A stretch of DNA of 64,000 nt from Ruminococcus sp. (GCA_022768065.1 JALELS010000006.1:97911-161910); one strand, 5' to 3'; positions 8,677 to 19,316 are shown, counted from the first letter of the stretch. A program made the numbers and translations. The notes: generated by a model from the letters alone, not told the origin.

Positions 8677-11600
8677 TTATTTTACTGAGCGCTTTTTCTT
8701 CTTTTCATCGGAAACCGCCATACCCGTCAGCAATCCGCCGCTGACAAACAGCAAAGCCATCCACATGGCAATGTTGTCGGTCTCTCCGGTTCGCGGGGAA
8801 GTCGGCAGAGTATCGTCCGCCGCTGCCGCCTGTTTTTCAAGCTCGGAAATTCTCAAATAAAGAGCGTCTATTTTAGAGAGTTCCTCTTTACCGAGAATTG
8901 CTTTTTCTTCTTCGGAGAGATTATCCGCCGCCTCCCTGACGTGGTCTACCGCATCTTTATCATCGGGAGTTATATTATCGGGCGACGGGAGTTTGTCAAT
9001 CTCATCTTTTACCTTTTCGGCATTGCCGATTGCCTCAAGGGCTTCATTTACGGTATCGAGCTGTTTTTCGAGTTCTTTGCGCTCTTCTTCGGTGTAGTTA
9101 TTACCGAAAGTTTTAAGAGCATCCTCAATGGCTTTTTTTGCCTTTGTAAGTGCGTCCTTATCTTCAAGTTTCGCATTGTCTTTTGTAATACCCTTAACAG
9201 CTGTGATTTCGGGGCTTTCGGCAGCCGATTTTGCAGCTTCGATACGCTCTGAAAGCGATTTTGCCAAAGCCTTTAAAGCCTCAAGAGAGTCTCTTTCGGC
9301 AGGAGTAAGATTGTCTCCGCCTAAGAGGACGTCGATATCGGCAATCAGCTTTTCTATATCCGTCTTGTCGTCGCTTGTTACCGTGTTAATATCATAGCTG
9401 TTTACGCCGTTTGTCAAGCGTGCAATCTCATCTGCAACGTCTGCAATGCGCTTACTCAGCTCTTTGCACTTTGCGGAGGCTTTTGTAAGCTTATTCCACT
9501 CGGCATCGGTGGATACTCCGTCGTCGAAGCTTTCGGCAATATCGAAAATCAAGCGCTCGACTGCCGATACCGTATCGGCATCGCTCGATTTGACATTATC
9601 CTTCGTAATACCGGAGACTGCGTCGGTCACAGACGAAATCGGCTTCATAAAGACCGTATACTCCGTCACATTGCCCGCTTTATCTTTTGCACATATATTA
9701 TAGGTCGCATCCGTATCGCCGCCGAGAGTAAATACTTCCGAAGCAGGAGTTCCGTTAAGTGTAACCGACTCAAGGTTTTCGTCGTCAACGGCAACTTTCT
9801 TTGTTACATAATACGTCTTTCCGTTTTCCACGCCGACAATTTTGGGAGATTCGGTATCAAATATTGCGCCGTCGGAACCTATAAATCTGACATTTCCGGC
9901 GTTGTCCTCAATACGGACATAGACCACGAATTTATCATTATCCGAAGCCTCTATGTCAAAATCGCTCTTTTCCGTCCAATCGGTTATTGCAAGGACTTCA
10001 TCTTCTGAAAGCACGCTGCCCGACTCATAATACATTACGGATTTTACGCCCGAAGAATCATCTTTTGCCGTAACGCCGACATTGACGTCGTCTTTAAAGA
10101 ACAAGCCGAAGCTTATCTTATTAAGAACGGTTTGGAATGCGCTACGTCCGTTCAGCTTAATTTCACCTGTCGGTAAAGTTTTGTCAATGTGATATTTTTC
10201 GGTCACAGCGGAGGAAATTGCTCCAGTTTTGATATTTTTCACATAGAAGATAAGTTTTCCGTCTTTTGTCTCGTCGGAAGCGGTAAGTTCATTTGACCAG
10301 TCGCCGTCTGCCGTGTCAGTTCTGCTGAGAAGCCAGCCTTCGTTTGCCGTTATAACAAAATCAGTGTTTATCCAATCATTGGAATTGACCCGATATTCGC
10401 TGCCGTCGGCGACATATCTTGTAATGGAAGCCGTAATACCGCTCGGCTGAATCAGCTTGTAATTGCAGAGCATGGTACTGTCTCCGAAAAGGCTGAATGA
10501 AGTAAAGCTTACCGGAATATTTTTGCCGACGTTTACATCGTCAAAGGTGGGTATACCGTTGAGGAGCTGTACGCTGTCGCCGTCTACAAGTCCCGAAAGC
10601 TTGGGCGTACCGTCTATTTCGGCAGTATTTGTACCGTCATACTGTTTATCTTTAACTTTCAAGTCAATAACGGTCAATTCCTTTGCGCCGATACTTGCAA
10701 ACGTGCTTTCGGGCTGTGACGCAAGCTCATAGTTTGCCGCCGCTGAGCCTGAAACCGAGAAACCGCTGAATGTTACGGTTTTAGCGATACTGGCATTCCT
10801 ATCGCTATACGCCGCCGAACCTTTCTTGACGGTAAGCTTATCGCCCTTAATCAGACCCTCGATTGTTCCGACAGACGTAATTTCGGCATCGGTATTGCCG
10901 TCATAAACCTTTGAGTCTTTTACCGACGTGCCCGTAATTGTGATTTTTTTAGCCGCAATATCCGCCGTAACACTTTCGGGCTGTGCTGAAAGCTTATAGT
11001 TTGACGCCTCGGAGCCTGAGAGCGAGAAGCCTGAGAATACAACTGTTTTACCCGTTCCTGCATTTTTATTATCGTACTCGGCTTTGCCGACCGATACCGT
11101 GAGGTTATCTCCGTCGTAGTTTACGGACGGTGCTCCGACAGCGGTAATTTCGGCGGCGGTTGTACCGTCATAGACTTTGCTCGGCTTGACCGCTGTACCG
11201 TTAATTGTTATCTCTTTAACCGTAATATCTGCGGTAACGGATGCCGGCTGTTTTATAAGCTTGTAATTTGCCGCCGCTGAGCCGGTAAGAGAAAATTCGC
11301 CGAATGTTACGGTTTTATTTTCACCTGCATTTTTATTGTCGTAAGATGCCGAACCTGTTACAATCGCAAGATTTTCACCGTCATAGTTGTCTGACAATGT
11401 TCCTGCGTTTGTAATCTCGGCAGCGGTCGTCCCGTCATAAACTTTGCTCGGCTCGACCGTTGTGCCGTTAATTGTTATTTCTTTAGCCGTAATATCTGCG
11501 ATGACGGAGGCAGGCTGTTTTACAAGTTTGTAATTTGCCGCCGCCGAACCGGTAAGTGCGAAGCCGCTGAAGTTTACGTTTTTCCCCTCGCCGACGTTTT

Positions 11601-14600
11601 TATCGCTGTATGCCGCTTCGCCTACAACGATTGACAGATTTTTGCCGTCATAATTATCAGACAGACTGCCCATATTTGTAATCTCGGCTTTATCGGTTCC
11701 GTCGTAAATTTTTGTTGCTTTGACGGCGGTACCGACAATTGAAACCTCTTTTACAAGTATTTCGCAGACGCCAACAGCCGAAGTCGGTTTATAGGTATCC
11801 GATTCCGCAACGGATATGCGGAACTCATATTTTCCGACGTTTTTCGGGGCAGTTGTACCGCAAGCCGAATCATCGGCTCCCCACGGTTTATATTCGACCG
11901 TAACGGCGCCGTCCGAGCTTGTCGTATAACTCGGCGTTTCAATCGGCTGTCCGTCGTACTCCTTTTGGCAAACGACGTCGGAAATATCAAGTATGGGCTC
12001 TGCCTTATTGACCGTGAGCTTAAGCGCGGTTACGTTAGGCTCATCACCCGATTTATAACTTTCACCCATCGGATTATACGCAACACGAACAGTATATTCG
12101 CCTGCGGCAAGTGATGAGAGATAGCCGTTTTTAAGCGTGACGGTTCCGTCCTCGGTTACCGTATAATTGTCTTTACCGATAAGGGCTGTACCGTTGTACA
12201 ATGCCGACACGGTGTTGCCGTTCAGTTTCACATTAAAGCTTACATCATTTTTTTCGAGCATTGTGAAGCTCACGGATTCTGTTATCGCCTGTGAGTCGGT
12301 GTAAACAACCACTCCGTCGGTGTTTATTATCTGAACATTTCCGCTGACATCTGTCACACGAACATAGATATATGCTTTCTTATTCGGCTCAATGCTAAAG
12401 CTTGCCTTGCCGTCTGTAAGGGTAAGCTCCGTCCAGTCACCCGAAACCGCAGCCTTATCGGTAAACGCCGTATCGGACAGAAGGTACTCCATTTTATCTA
12501 TGCCGCTTCCCAAATCGCTTGCCGTCACAAAGACGGTTTGCGACTTTTTAAAGAACAAACCGAAAGATACGTTGTTGATAAACGATTTAAACTTATTTGT
12601 TCCGACGGAAACCTCGGCATCAGGCGGCGTAATGTCCGCAACGCCGAACACCGTTACATAAATATCGCTTTCAACGCTCGGATACGTATAACTGCCGTTA
12701 TCAGAAGTCAGCGGCATACCGTTTACATCAACCATAAAGTTATCGGTTTTGGAATAACCATCGGCAATCTCTACCGTAAAAGTATAATCCGTGCCGTAAC
12801 CCGCAACCGGCTCGCCCGTAACGGTATAGCCGTTTCCGCTGCCGAGTGTAACCTTATAAAGCATAAAGGTGCTGACGGTAACGCTTGCGGTGTTGCCTGC
12901 GGCATCCGCAGCGGTAATTGTATGAGACTTATTATCGGGAACTAATATATAACTGCCTATTGTCAATTTTACGGGATTTCCGTCTATCGTCACGGTGAAA
13001 TCGTTGTCGTCGGTAACGGAAAACTCTGTTGCACCGTAATAGGTCTTTCCGTTCTCAATTCCCGAAATTACGGGAGCTTTTGTATCGGTAGTTTCCACAT
13101 AGCCGCAGCCGCAGAGCTTTTCGTGCGTTTTTGTATTCCATACGCAGGAATGTGTATGGCTGACAACCTTGACATGGCCGGCAATACTTACACGACCGTC
13201 AATGACATCACCCGTATTTGTATCCTCAAACGCCGTGCCGTCTTTAAGGCAGTCGATAAGATGCTTGCCGTCAACGGTAATTTTAGTGAAATTACCGCCC
13301 GCAAGGGTAAAATCAACGCCGTTTTCGACTGCGACATCGGAGAAGGAACCGCTTGCAGAAATAAATTTACTGCCCGATTCGGCGGTAACAACGCCGTTAC
13401 ATATGCCGCTTATAATTTCGAGCGTTCCGCCGGACTTTGCTTTTATGGCTTTTCTGTAAGTGTCGCCCGACGATTTCAGGCTTCCGCCGTTATTGACGGT
13501 AACCGCTCCGCCGACTATGCACATCTGCCATTCGGCTTTACCGCTTACCGAAATATCGCCTATAATTTCGCAGGAATAAAGCTTTAAGCCGCCTTTACCA
13601 GAAACAGTGCCGATAAATTGACAGTTTGTGAAATCTCCGTCGCCTACGCAGTTAACAGCGCCTGAAAAGTAGGTTTTTGACGCGTTCAGCTTTCCGCCCT
13701 TGGCACAAATAACATTCCCTGTGACAACGCCGCCGTTGACGGTAAGATCCGCCCCTTTGGAAACATTCAGCTTTCCGTCAATTACAACGTTCGCGGCATC
13801 AATGGTAAACGTGCCCGATTTTACGGCAACGGTTCCGCTGACATCCGAAAGTAATTTCAGCGTGCAGTTCTTGTTTTCATTCGACTGAGCCGCCGTAAGC
13901 GCCTCTGCAAAAGATATATATCCCGTCGTCTTTTCGCCGTTTATTACAGCCGCCGCAAGGTCGCAGCCGCACTGCGTACACTTGTGTGTATCTTCGTCAT
14001 ATCCGGGGTGTTCGCATGCCATAACGGTGACAGTAAAGGTATTTGAATAGAGCACATAGCCGTTAAATTCCAGCTTAACGCGGTACTGACCCGAATTTTC
14101 TGCGGTAAAGCCCGTCAAGTCAAACGATTTGACAATGGAAGCGGCTGCGGGAACTTCTTCTGTTCCTATTACTGTTCCGTCGGTCTTTTCAAGTGTAACG
14201 GTAATATTTTTGTCGGTTTTTCCGCCTGCATACGACGCCGAAAGGCCTGCATATTTCATATTATTCGGCGAAGTAAGGTAGAATGTGGTGTCATTCGGCT
14301 GACCGAGAGTCGGAATAACAACCGGAGCCGAAACAACAGTTACATTTCTGATAACTTGATCATTATTTATCTTAACATCACCCTCGTTGGCATATCTGCT
14401 GCCGTCCGAGAGAGCAAAAGCATATCCGTCCGCAAGATGGGCAAACGGGGAACAATTAGCGGAATAAACGCTGTTGATTTCTTTAAAGCTTCCGCCTTTT
14501 AATGTCAGAGCGTTCCGAGCGCACGCCTGAATATTGATGTCGGTAAAGTCGCCGCCCGTTATAGTCAGCTTTCCTACATTTCTTACTTTAAATAATCCTG

Positions 14601-17187
14601 TGCCTTTACTGTCTGCTAACATACCGCCGCCGACAGAATCGCAAACAGTCAGATTGCAGTCATCGTCTACAACCAAATAATTACCGTCAACATCAAGTAT
14701 TTGCCCCACAAGATCAAGGGTATATTTGCCTGAGCGAAGATCAATATGGTAGCCGTACAAAAGCGAGCCTGCCGATGTTTTATCAAGAGTGAGGTCCTGC
14801 AGGAGTTTTACGGTACAACCCTCATTTTGCTCGGCATAGCGAACGGCACTTTCAAATGTGTCAAATATCTTCTCGACTCCGTTTACTTCCACAGAAAGGA
14901 AAAACTCCATACCGCAGCCGGAGCAGGTGTTATCGACTGTATCCGCATGGTCGCAGGGTATGACAACGACAACGTCAGGAAAACTGCCTACCGCCGCCTG
15001 CTCATAACTGTAACCCTTATAACGATAGCCTTTGGCAAGAATATCGCGGCATAAAGCGGATTTCAGACTGATAGATAAATACTTGCCGCCGTAAAGGGTT
15101 ATATCCTCAGCCTCCGAGTCCGCATAGCTGCTGAACATACTGTAATTGCCCGAGTAAACGGTAAGTTTGCCTGCCGTGCGGCGGACGTTGCTCACATTGC
15201 CGAGACCTGAACCCATAATAAGGCGTGCATCGCTACCGTCCACGGTTAAGGGTACGGTAATAATGCCCTCACCTTTTTGTGAGCAGAACATAACATTGCC
15301 GCTATTGACAGTAATCTCGACCGAACCTTTTTTTCGCAGAGTTTTGCCGTTAAGGTTTACAGTCAGATTATTTTGAAGATTTACGGATTTTGTCAGCGTT
15401 ACATCTTCGAGTAAGGTCACGGCTGCGCCACTGTATTTTTGGTCGTTTAATGCCTCAAACAGTTCGTCGCCGTTTGAAAAGAATTCGGTTATATCGCCGT
15501 TTTCCGCTTTTGCGACCGCGTGAGTACCGCACTGCTTACAAGATTCCGTTGCCGCATCAAAAGAGTGGGATGAATAGACCGTAACATAAACCGTCGTTTG
15601 GTTTCCTGCTTTGTCCGCAACAAAAACGGTATGTTCTTTTGAATCTACCGGAAGTGAAAATCCGCCGTTTTCGTCAAGTGTGATTTCGGCGCCGTCAAGC
15701 GTTACTTTATCTGTGTTTTTTTCGGTAACGGTAACTGTTTTTTCAATACAGAATTTATATTGTCCGCCGTTTACCATACCTTCGATTACAGGTGCGGTCT
15801 TGTCTATTTCAAAGCCGTCAGAACCTGCATAGGTAACATTGCCTGCATGGTCGGTCAGTTTTGCATAGATAACATAACGATTATCATCGGAAAGGTCAAT
15901 TTCTTCGGTGTATTCCGTGAAAGACGAAGTTTTGACAGCCTCTTCGCTAAGCACGGTATTGCTTACAAGATATTCAATCTTGACTGCGTGCTTTGTTATA
16001 TCAAAACCGGGCTGATTGTAGCTGTCATCCTTCCCGATAATTTCGGCTTTTACATCTTCTTTGTAGAACAAGCCGAATGAGATTTTATTTAAAGCAGTCT
16101 GCCACCAGGTGCGTTCTTTTGTATTTATTTCACCGACAGGCGCAGTTATATCTTTTACATAATCGCCGTACTCGCAGTGGCAAAGCGAGCAAACGGCTTT
16201 TCGGAAGTAACCTGCCTCGCGCTCAATTCCTCCGTTATGCGGGCAAGCGTAGCCGCACTCGGAGCACACTCCGTCAAAGAATGTATGGGTGTGCGGCTTT
16301 ACAACGGCTTTTTTGTCATATTTAAAAGTTGTGTGAATACTCGTGCCTACGGTTTTTGTGCTCCAATAAGTGTCGGAAGTAAGGTCAACATACTTGCCGT
16401 TTTCATCGAAGAACATACTGCCATCGGCAAAAAAGCCTTTAAGCCCGTCGTAATTCTTATTGCTGTCGCCTTCATATTTGTATACAATGCCGTTATTAAG
16501 CGTTGCGGATGTGATTTTAGGCTCTACTTTGCCGATCAAATCCGGGTACACCATAAGCGCGCCGTTAAAGGTGCTGTCCGTAATATTAAGCGTGCCATTA
16601 TACACAATAGCGGAGCAATTCTGCTCACCGAATGCGCTGCCGCCGGTCAATTCGACATTCTCAAGCTCAACATATCCGTCGAAAACCTTAACTGCACAGG
16701 TTATTGAACTGTCGCCCCTTGTTGGTGTGTTCGTAAGCTTACCGTTCTTAACGGTAAGCTTCGCCGTATTTCCGACGCTTATAACGCCGCTATTTGAATC
16801 GGCACTCAAGGTAAAGCGATTAAGGTCAACAGTAAATATGCCGGAGCTTGCTTTGAGAGCGGCATTTTCTCCGGTTCGACCGAGGTCAACATCACACAAA
16901 AGCTTTAGCGAAGAGCCGTTATTTTCTATTGCCGCAGACCAAGCGTCCGTAAAGGTTTTATACCTTGTTTTTGAGCCGTCGGATTTTGTAAGCGCCGCAA
17001 CATAAATCTGCTGTTTGCACATATCCGTACATTTGCCGTCGTCGCCTATCGTATTGTGATAGCATGTAAGTCCGCAGCCGCATTTATATTCTCCGCCTGT
17101 TCCCGCGGTAAATGTATGATCGTGTTTTCTATATGGTATTCGCCTCTGATACTTGTCGCATTTCCCGCATAGTACAACTGACCCCAA
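8677..17187 (-). CDS. Giant sortase-anchored repeat surface protein, C-terminal part (frame-shifted from N part)
   Basis: The frame encodes 2,836 residues and is the continuation of the gene starting at 19304; the usable coding begins near 17130, where the two frames cross. From N to C it contains pectin-lyase-like segments with repeated 'FDTFESAVRYAEQN...VKLLQDL' modules and many short Cys/His knuckles (for example CSECGYACPHN, CSGCG, CTQCGC). Three Ig-like modules are built on the block SFGLF[YF]K (near 16,080, 12,550 and 10,100). An MBG-type domain and five YDG repeats follow, then a helical tail (about 9,600-8,830). The end is a sorting signal: SPRTGE, a hydrophobic span (MWMALLFVSGGLLTGMAV) and the basic tail KKKKR. 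It is a cell-wall-anchored adhesin or matrix protein; the ligand is unknown. Confidence 0.85.
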   Translation of the reverse strand: MGSVVLCGKCDKYQRRIPYRKHDHTFTAGTGGEYKCGCGLTCYHNTIGDDGKCTDMCKQQIYVAALTKSDGSKTRYKTFTDAWSAAIENNGSSLKLLCDVDLGRTGENAALKASSGIFTVDLNRFTLSADSNSGVISVGNTAKLTVKNGKLTNTPTRGDSSITCAVKVFDGYVELENVELTGGSAFGEQNCSAIVYNGTLNITDSTFNGALMVYPDLIGKVEPKITSATLNNGIVYKYEGDSNKNYDGLKGFFADGSMFFDENGKYVDLTSDTYWSTKTVGTSIHTTFKYDKKAVVKPHTHTFFDGVCSECGYACPHNGGIEREAGYFRKAVCSLCHCEYGDYVKDITAPVGEINTKERTWWQTALNKISFGLFYKEDVKAEIIGKDDSYNQPGFDITKHAVKIEYLVSNTVLSEEAVKTSSFTEYTEEIDLSDDNRYVIYAKLTDHAGNVTYAGSDGFEIDKTAPVIEGMVNGGQYKFCIEKTVTVTEKNTDKVTLDGAEITLDENGGFSLPVDSKEHTVFVADKAGNQTTVYVTVYSSHSFDAATESCKQCGTHAVAKAENGDITEFFSNGDELFEALNDQKYSGAAVTLLEDVTLTKSVNLQNNLTVNLNGKTLRKKGSVEITVNSGNVMFCSQKGEGIITVPLTVDGSDARLIMGSGLGNVSNVRRTAGKLTVYSGNYSMFSSYADSEAEDITLYGGKYLSISLKSALCRDILAKGYRYKGYSYEQAAVGSFPDVVVVIPCDHADTVDNTCSGCGMEFFLSVEVNGVEKIFDTFESAVRYAEQNEGCTVKLLQDLTLDKTSAGSLLYGYHIDLRSGKYTLDLVGQILDVDGNYLVVDDDCNLTVCDSVGGGMLADSKGTGLFKVRNVGKLTITGGDFTDINIQACARNALTLKGGSFKEINSVYSANCSPFAHLADGYAFALSDGSRYANEGDVKINNDQVIRNVTVVSAPVVIPTLGQPNDTTFYLTSPNNMKYAGLSASYAGGKTDKNITVTLEKTDGTVIGTEEVPAAASIVKSFDLTGFTAENSGQYRVKLEFNGYVLYSNTFTVTVMACEHPGYDEDTHKCTQCGCDLAAAVINGEKTTGYISFAEALTAAQSNENKNCTLKLLSDVSGTVAVKSGTFTIDAANVVIDGKLNVSKGADLTVNGGVVTGNVICAKGGKLNASKTYFSGAVNCVGDGDFTNCQFIGTVSGKGGLKLYSCEIIGDISVSGKAEWQMCIVGGAVTVNNGGSLKSSGDTYRKAIKAKSGGTLEIISGICNGVVTAESGSKFISASGSFSDVAVENGVDFTLAGGNFTKITVDGKHLIDCLKDGTAFEDTNTGDVIDGRVSIAGHVKVVSHTHSCVWNTKTHEKLCGCGYVETTDTKAPVISGIENGKTYYGATEFSVTDDNDFTVTIDGNPVKLTIGSYILVPDNKSHTITAADAAGNTASVTVSTFMLYKVTLGSGNGYTVTGEPVAGYGTDYTFTVEIADGYSKTDNFMVDVNGMPLTSDNGSYTYPSVESDIYVTVFGVADITPPDAEVSVGTNKFKSFINNVSFGLFFKKSQTVFVTASDLGSGIDKMEYLLSDTAFTDKAAVSGDWTELTLTDGKASFSIEPNKKAYIYVRVTDVSGNVQIINTDGVVVYTDSQAITESVSFTMLEKNDVSFNVKLNGNTVSALYNGTALIGKDNYTVTEDGTVTLKNGYLSSLAAGEYTVRVAYNPMGESYKSGDEPNVTALKLTVNKAEPILDISDVVCQKEYDGQPIETPSYTTSSDGAVTVEYKPWGADDSACGTTAPKNVGKYEFRISVAESDTYKPTSAVGVCEILVKEVSIVGTAVKATKIYDGTDKAEITNMGSLSDNYDGKNLSIVVGEAAYSDKNVGEGKNVNFSGFALTGSAAANYKLVKQPASVIADITAKEITINGTTVEPSKVYDGTTAAEITNAGTLSDNYDGENLAIVTGSASYDNKNAGENKTVTFGEFSLTGSAAANYKLIKQPASVTADITVKEITINGTAVKPSKVYDGTTAAEITAVGAPSVNYDGDNLTVSVGKAEYDNKNAGTGKTVVFSGFSLSGSEASNYKLSAQPESVTADIAAKKITITGTSVKDSKVYDGNTDAEITSVGTIEGLIKGDKLTVKKGSAAYSDRNASIAKTVTFSGFSVSGSAAANYELASQPESTFASIGAKELTVIDLKVKDKQYDGTNTAEIDGTPKLSGLVDGDSVQLLNGIPTFDDVNVGKNIPVSFTSFSLFGDSTMLCNYKLIQPSGITASITRYVADGSEYRVNSNDWINTDFVITANEGWLLSRTDTADGDWSNELTASDETKDGKLIFYVKNIKTGAISSAVTEKYHIDKTLPTGEIKLNGRSAFQTVLNKISFGLFFKDDVNVGVTAKDDSSGVKSVMYYESGSVLSEDEVLAITDWTEKSDFDIEASDNDKFVVYVRIEDNAGNVRFIGSDGAIFDTESPKIVGVENGKTYYVTKKVAVDDENLESVTLNGTPASEVFTLGGDTDATYNICAKDKAGNVTEYTVFMKPISSVTDAVSGITKDNVKSSDADTVSAVERLIFDIAESFDDGVSTDAEWNKLTKASAKCKELSKRIADVADEIARLTNGVNSYDINTVTSDDKTDIEKLIADIDVLLGGDNLTPAERDSLEALKALAKSLSERIEAAKSAAESPEITAVKGITKDNAKLEDKDALTKAKKAIEDALKTFGNNYTEEERKELEKQLDTVNEALEAIGNAEKVKDEIDKLPSPDNITPDDKDAVDHVREAADNLSEEEKAILGKEELSKIDALYLRISELEKQAAAADDTLPTSPRTGETDNIAMWMALLFVSGGLLTGMAVSDEKKKKRSVK
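10400..11760 (-). repeat. Five tandem YDG repeats inside the giant protein gene
   Basis: Five units of roughly 265 bases (about 88 residues) each start with a strand such as KEITINGT, followed by KVYDGTTAAEI and ending in GSAAANYKL..QP. Unit starts fall near 11,748, 11,480, 11,220, 10,945 and 10,690. The central three are most alike and the last is most diverged, which is what repeated duplication would give. Such near-identical units are also a common cause of assembly collapse, so the copy number may be underestimated. Confidence 0.8.
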
Positions 17188-19304
17188 GTCTCATTATAAA
17201 ACGAATAGCCGTCAGCCAAAAGGTCATTTACGGAAAAATATGCCTTTTTTACTTCAATATACTTAAAGTTTCCGCATGTAAGCTTCGTATCGACCGTGTT
17301 ATTTACCGACAGATTTTTAATCGTAATTGTTTTGTCGCTTGAGGTTGTCGGTTCGATTGCAAGCGTGCTCGCAATATCCTGATAGCCGAGGATAAAAGAT
17401 ATGACCGTACCGTAGCCCTTAAGCGTGAGTGTGCCGTCCTGTACGATAAAGCTGATTAAACTTACAGAATGGCCGTTCAGGTCAATTGTGCAATCGCCTT
17501 TAGGTATAATTCTGTCTGAAATATCGCTGAACAGAACAACCGTGTTGCCGTCTGCAAAGTCGGTTTCCTGAAGTTCGTCGGTATAACGAACCGCGCCGTT
17601 TTTATCTGTGATTTTTGCCTTGTATATTTTTCCGCAGAAATTACAGCTGCCGAGCCTGTCATTTGCTTCGCCGTGGTCGCATTTGACAACTTCAAATTCG
17701 GCAAAGTACGTATTGGCAGGCCATAACACGCCGTAGGACATCAGCGAACCTGCCTTGCCCGAGAGCGTACCCTTGTTATCCTTAAAAGCATAGCCTGCTT
17801 CAAGCATATCGGTGACAGCCACAGTGCCGCTGCCGTTAAAGCTGATATACTTGAATTTACCGCCGGAGAGCTTTACATTTTTCAGGCTCTTTGTATCGGT
17901 GAAGGCAAGACTTAATCTTTCTGCGTTTCCGCCTTTGATTGATACGGCGGAATCTGCGCTCGTAACGCTTATATTTCCGATATTGCTGCAGGTATCTTCA
18001 ATTGTTACATCTCCGCCTGCCGCTTCTACGGTAAGGCTCTTATCGATATCACCGCCCGCCAGAGTAAGCGAGCTGCCATTTTCAACGACAATTTTTCCGT
18101 TACCGGAAAGCACCTTTGCATTAAGGTTAAGATTGATTTTGTTGTTGTTTGCGAGATACAGGTCATCGTCAATTCTGTAAAAATCCTTTAAAAGATAAAC
18201 GGTAACCGCATCCTTCATTCCGTGCGGAACGCTGTCGATTGCAGATATAAAAGAGTCAAAATACGACGATGTACCGTTTTCATACTTTACCTCAGCCTCG
18301 AGTTGAGTGCCGCAGGTTTCGCAAACGCCGTCGCTGTAATTTACTTTTCCTTTATGGTTGCAAGACGCACCGCAGGTTGTGCATTTCCCGTCTTTATAGG
18401 TGTGCTCGTGGTTTGTAATTATCCTGACATTTTCCAGCGTCAAAGCATCGGCGTTTACAATGCTGCCGTCGGTGCCGTAAAACGCGCAATTGTCGCCAAG
18501 TATACTGCCGAGAATAGGCTTTTTATATTCGCTTGAAGCCATCTTGGGATCGGTAGAGATATAACCGAACTCGCCGCCGCTAAGGCATATATTACCGCCG
18601 ACAACCAAAAAATTCAGAGTAGAATAGCTACCGCCGCTTATATTCAGCGTACCGCTGTTTATCGCCCAATTACCGGTTTTCAAGCCGTGATTTCCGCCTG
18701 TAAACGAAACGGCAGCGTCGTCCAAATTAAGCACCTGTACCGAGCCGCCCGAAACCGCGGCGGTGATTTTTTCATCTCCCGAGGAAGAAAGCGAAAGTTT
18801 TTTTACCGTACCGCCTGTGATGCCTACCGCAGCGGCAAAAGAGTTTGCGCTGAGCTCCTCTACCGTGCCGCCATTTAAGGTCAGCGTGCCGTGGTTTACC
18901 GTGAGATAATCAACGCTGCCGTCGCCCGTTACGGTAAGCGTACCGGACGCCCCTTTGACGGTTTCATCGGTCTCTTCATCATAGCTGACCGCACCGACAT
19001 CGACTGCGTCAATTTCTTTTCCGTTTAAATCCAGCGTAACATTGCCGGTAATAAAAGGAATGCTGTCGGTATCCTCATACTGCGGTGAGACGATGTTCTC
19101 AAGCAGCTTGAGAGTGCAGCTCTCCTGCTGATTGGCGTATGCGACCGCCAGGTCGTAGGTGGCAAATTCGGTCGTCTTGCCGCCTGCCGTGACCGCCGCC
19201 GCGTTGCCGGCTGCAAATGCCGACAGCGGTACCATGGACAATACCAAAATAAGTGTCAGCAACACGGAAAGTATCCGCTTTTTGAGTGTTATCTTTGTGT
19301 TCAT
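17046..19304 (-). CDS. Giant surface protein, N-terminal part with signal peptide
   Basis: The frame gives 752 residues and is the true start of the giant protein. A Sec signal peptide occupies residues 1-32 (basic start, hydrophobic core, SAFAAG cleavage region). Next come beta-helix-like segments with the module 'EFATYDLAVAYANQ...CTLKLLENI', repeated later, and Cys/His knuckles such as CTTCGASCNHKG and CDHGEANDRLGSCNFCG. The frame runs into a foreign tail after SIRGEYHIEN near 17,130. One base back, the other frame resumes with HDHTF and further Cys knuckles, so adding a single base restores one protein of about 3,542 residues. AAAGGAG lies about 8 bases before the ATG. The receiver gene ends 13 bases upstream, so the two are probably one operon. 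Confidence 0.85.
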   Translation of the reverse strand: MNTKITLKKRILSVLLTLILVLSMVPLSAFAAGNAAAVTAGGKTTEFATYDLAVAYANQQESCTLKLLENIVSPQYEDTDSIPFITGNVTLDLNGKEIDAVDVGAVSYDEETDETVKGASGTLTVTGDGSVDYLTVNHGTLTLNGGTVEELSANSFAAAVGITGGTVKKLSLSSSGDEKITAAVSGGSVQVLNLDDAAVSFTGGNHGLKTGNWAINSGTLNISGGSYSTLNFLVVGGNICLSGGEFGYISTDPKMASSEYKKPILGSILGDNCAFYGTDGSIVNADALTLENVRIITNHEHTYKDGKCTTCGASCNHKGKVNYSDGVCETCGTQLEAEVKYENGTSSYFDSFISAIDSVPHGMKDAVTVYLLKDFYRIDDDLYLANNNKINLNLNAKVLSGNGKIVVENGSSLTLAGGDIDKSLTVEAAGGDVTIEDTCSNIGNISVTSADSAVSIKGGNAERLSLAFTDTKSLKNVKLSGGKFKYISFNGSGTVAVTDMLEAGYAFKDNKGTLSGKAGSLMSYGVLWPANTYFAEFEVVKCDHGEANDRLGSCNFCGKIYKAKITDKNGAVRYTDELQETDFADGNTVVLFSDISDRIIPKGDCTIDLNGHSVSLISFIVQDGTLTLKGYGTVISFILGYQDIASTLAIEPTTSSDKTITIKNLSVNNTVDTKLTCGNFKYIEVKKAYFSVNDLLADGYSFYNETWGQLYYAGNATSIRGEYHIENTIIHLPREQAENINAAADLHAITIR

Positions 19305-19316
19305 CGCGTTACTCCT

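Noticed and set aside
10400..11760. CRISPR-like or satellite repeat
   Set aside because: The periodicity is about 265 bases, stays in one coding frame and encodes YDG domains; no short identical repeats with spacers exist anywhere in the window.
17110..17150. Programmed -1 frameshift site in the giant gene
   Set aside because: The crossing sequence A GAA AAC does not fit the X XXY YYZ rule, and the 0-frame tail past it is long; a missing base is simpler.
8677..19304. S-layer (SLH) protein
   Set aside because: No SLH motifs; the C terminus is a sortase-type signal instead.
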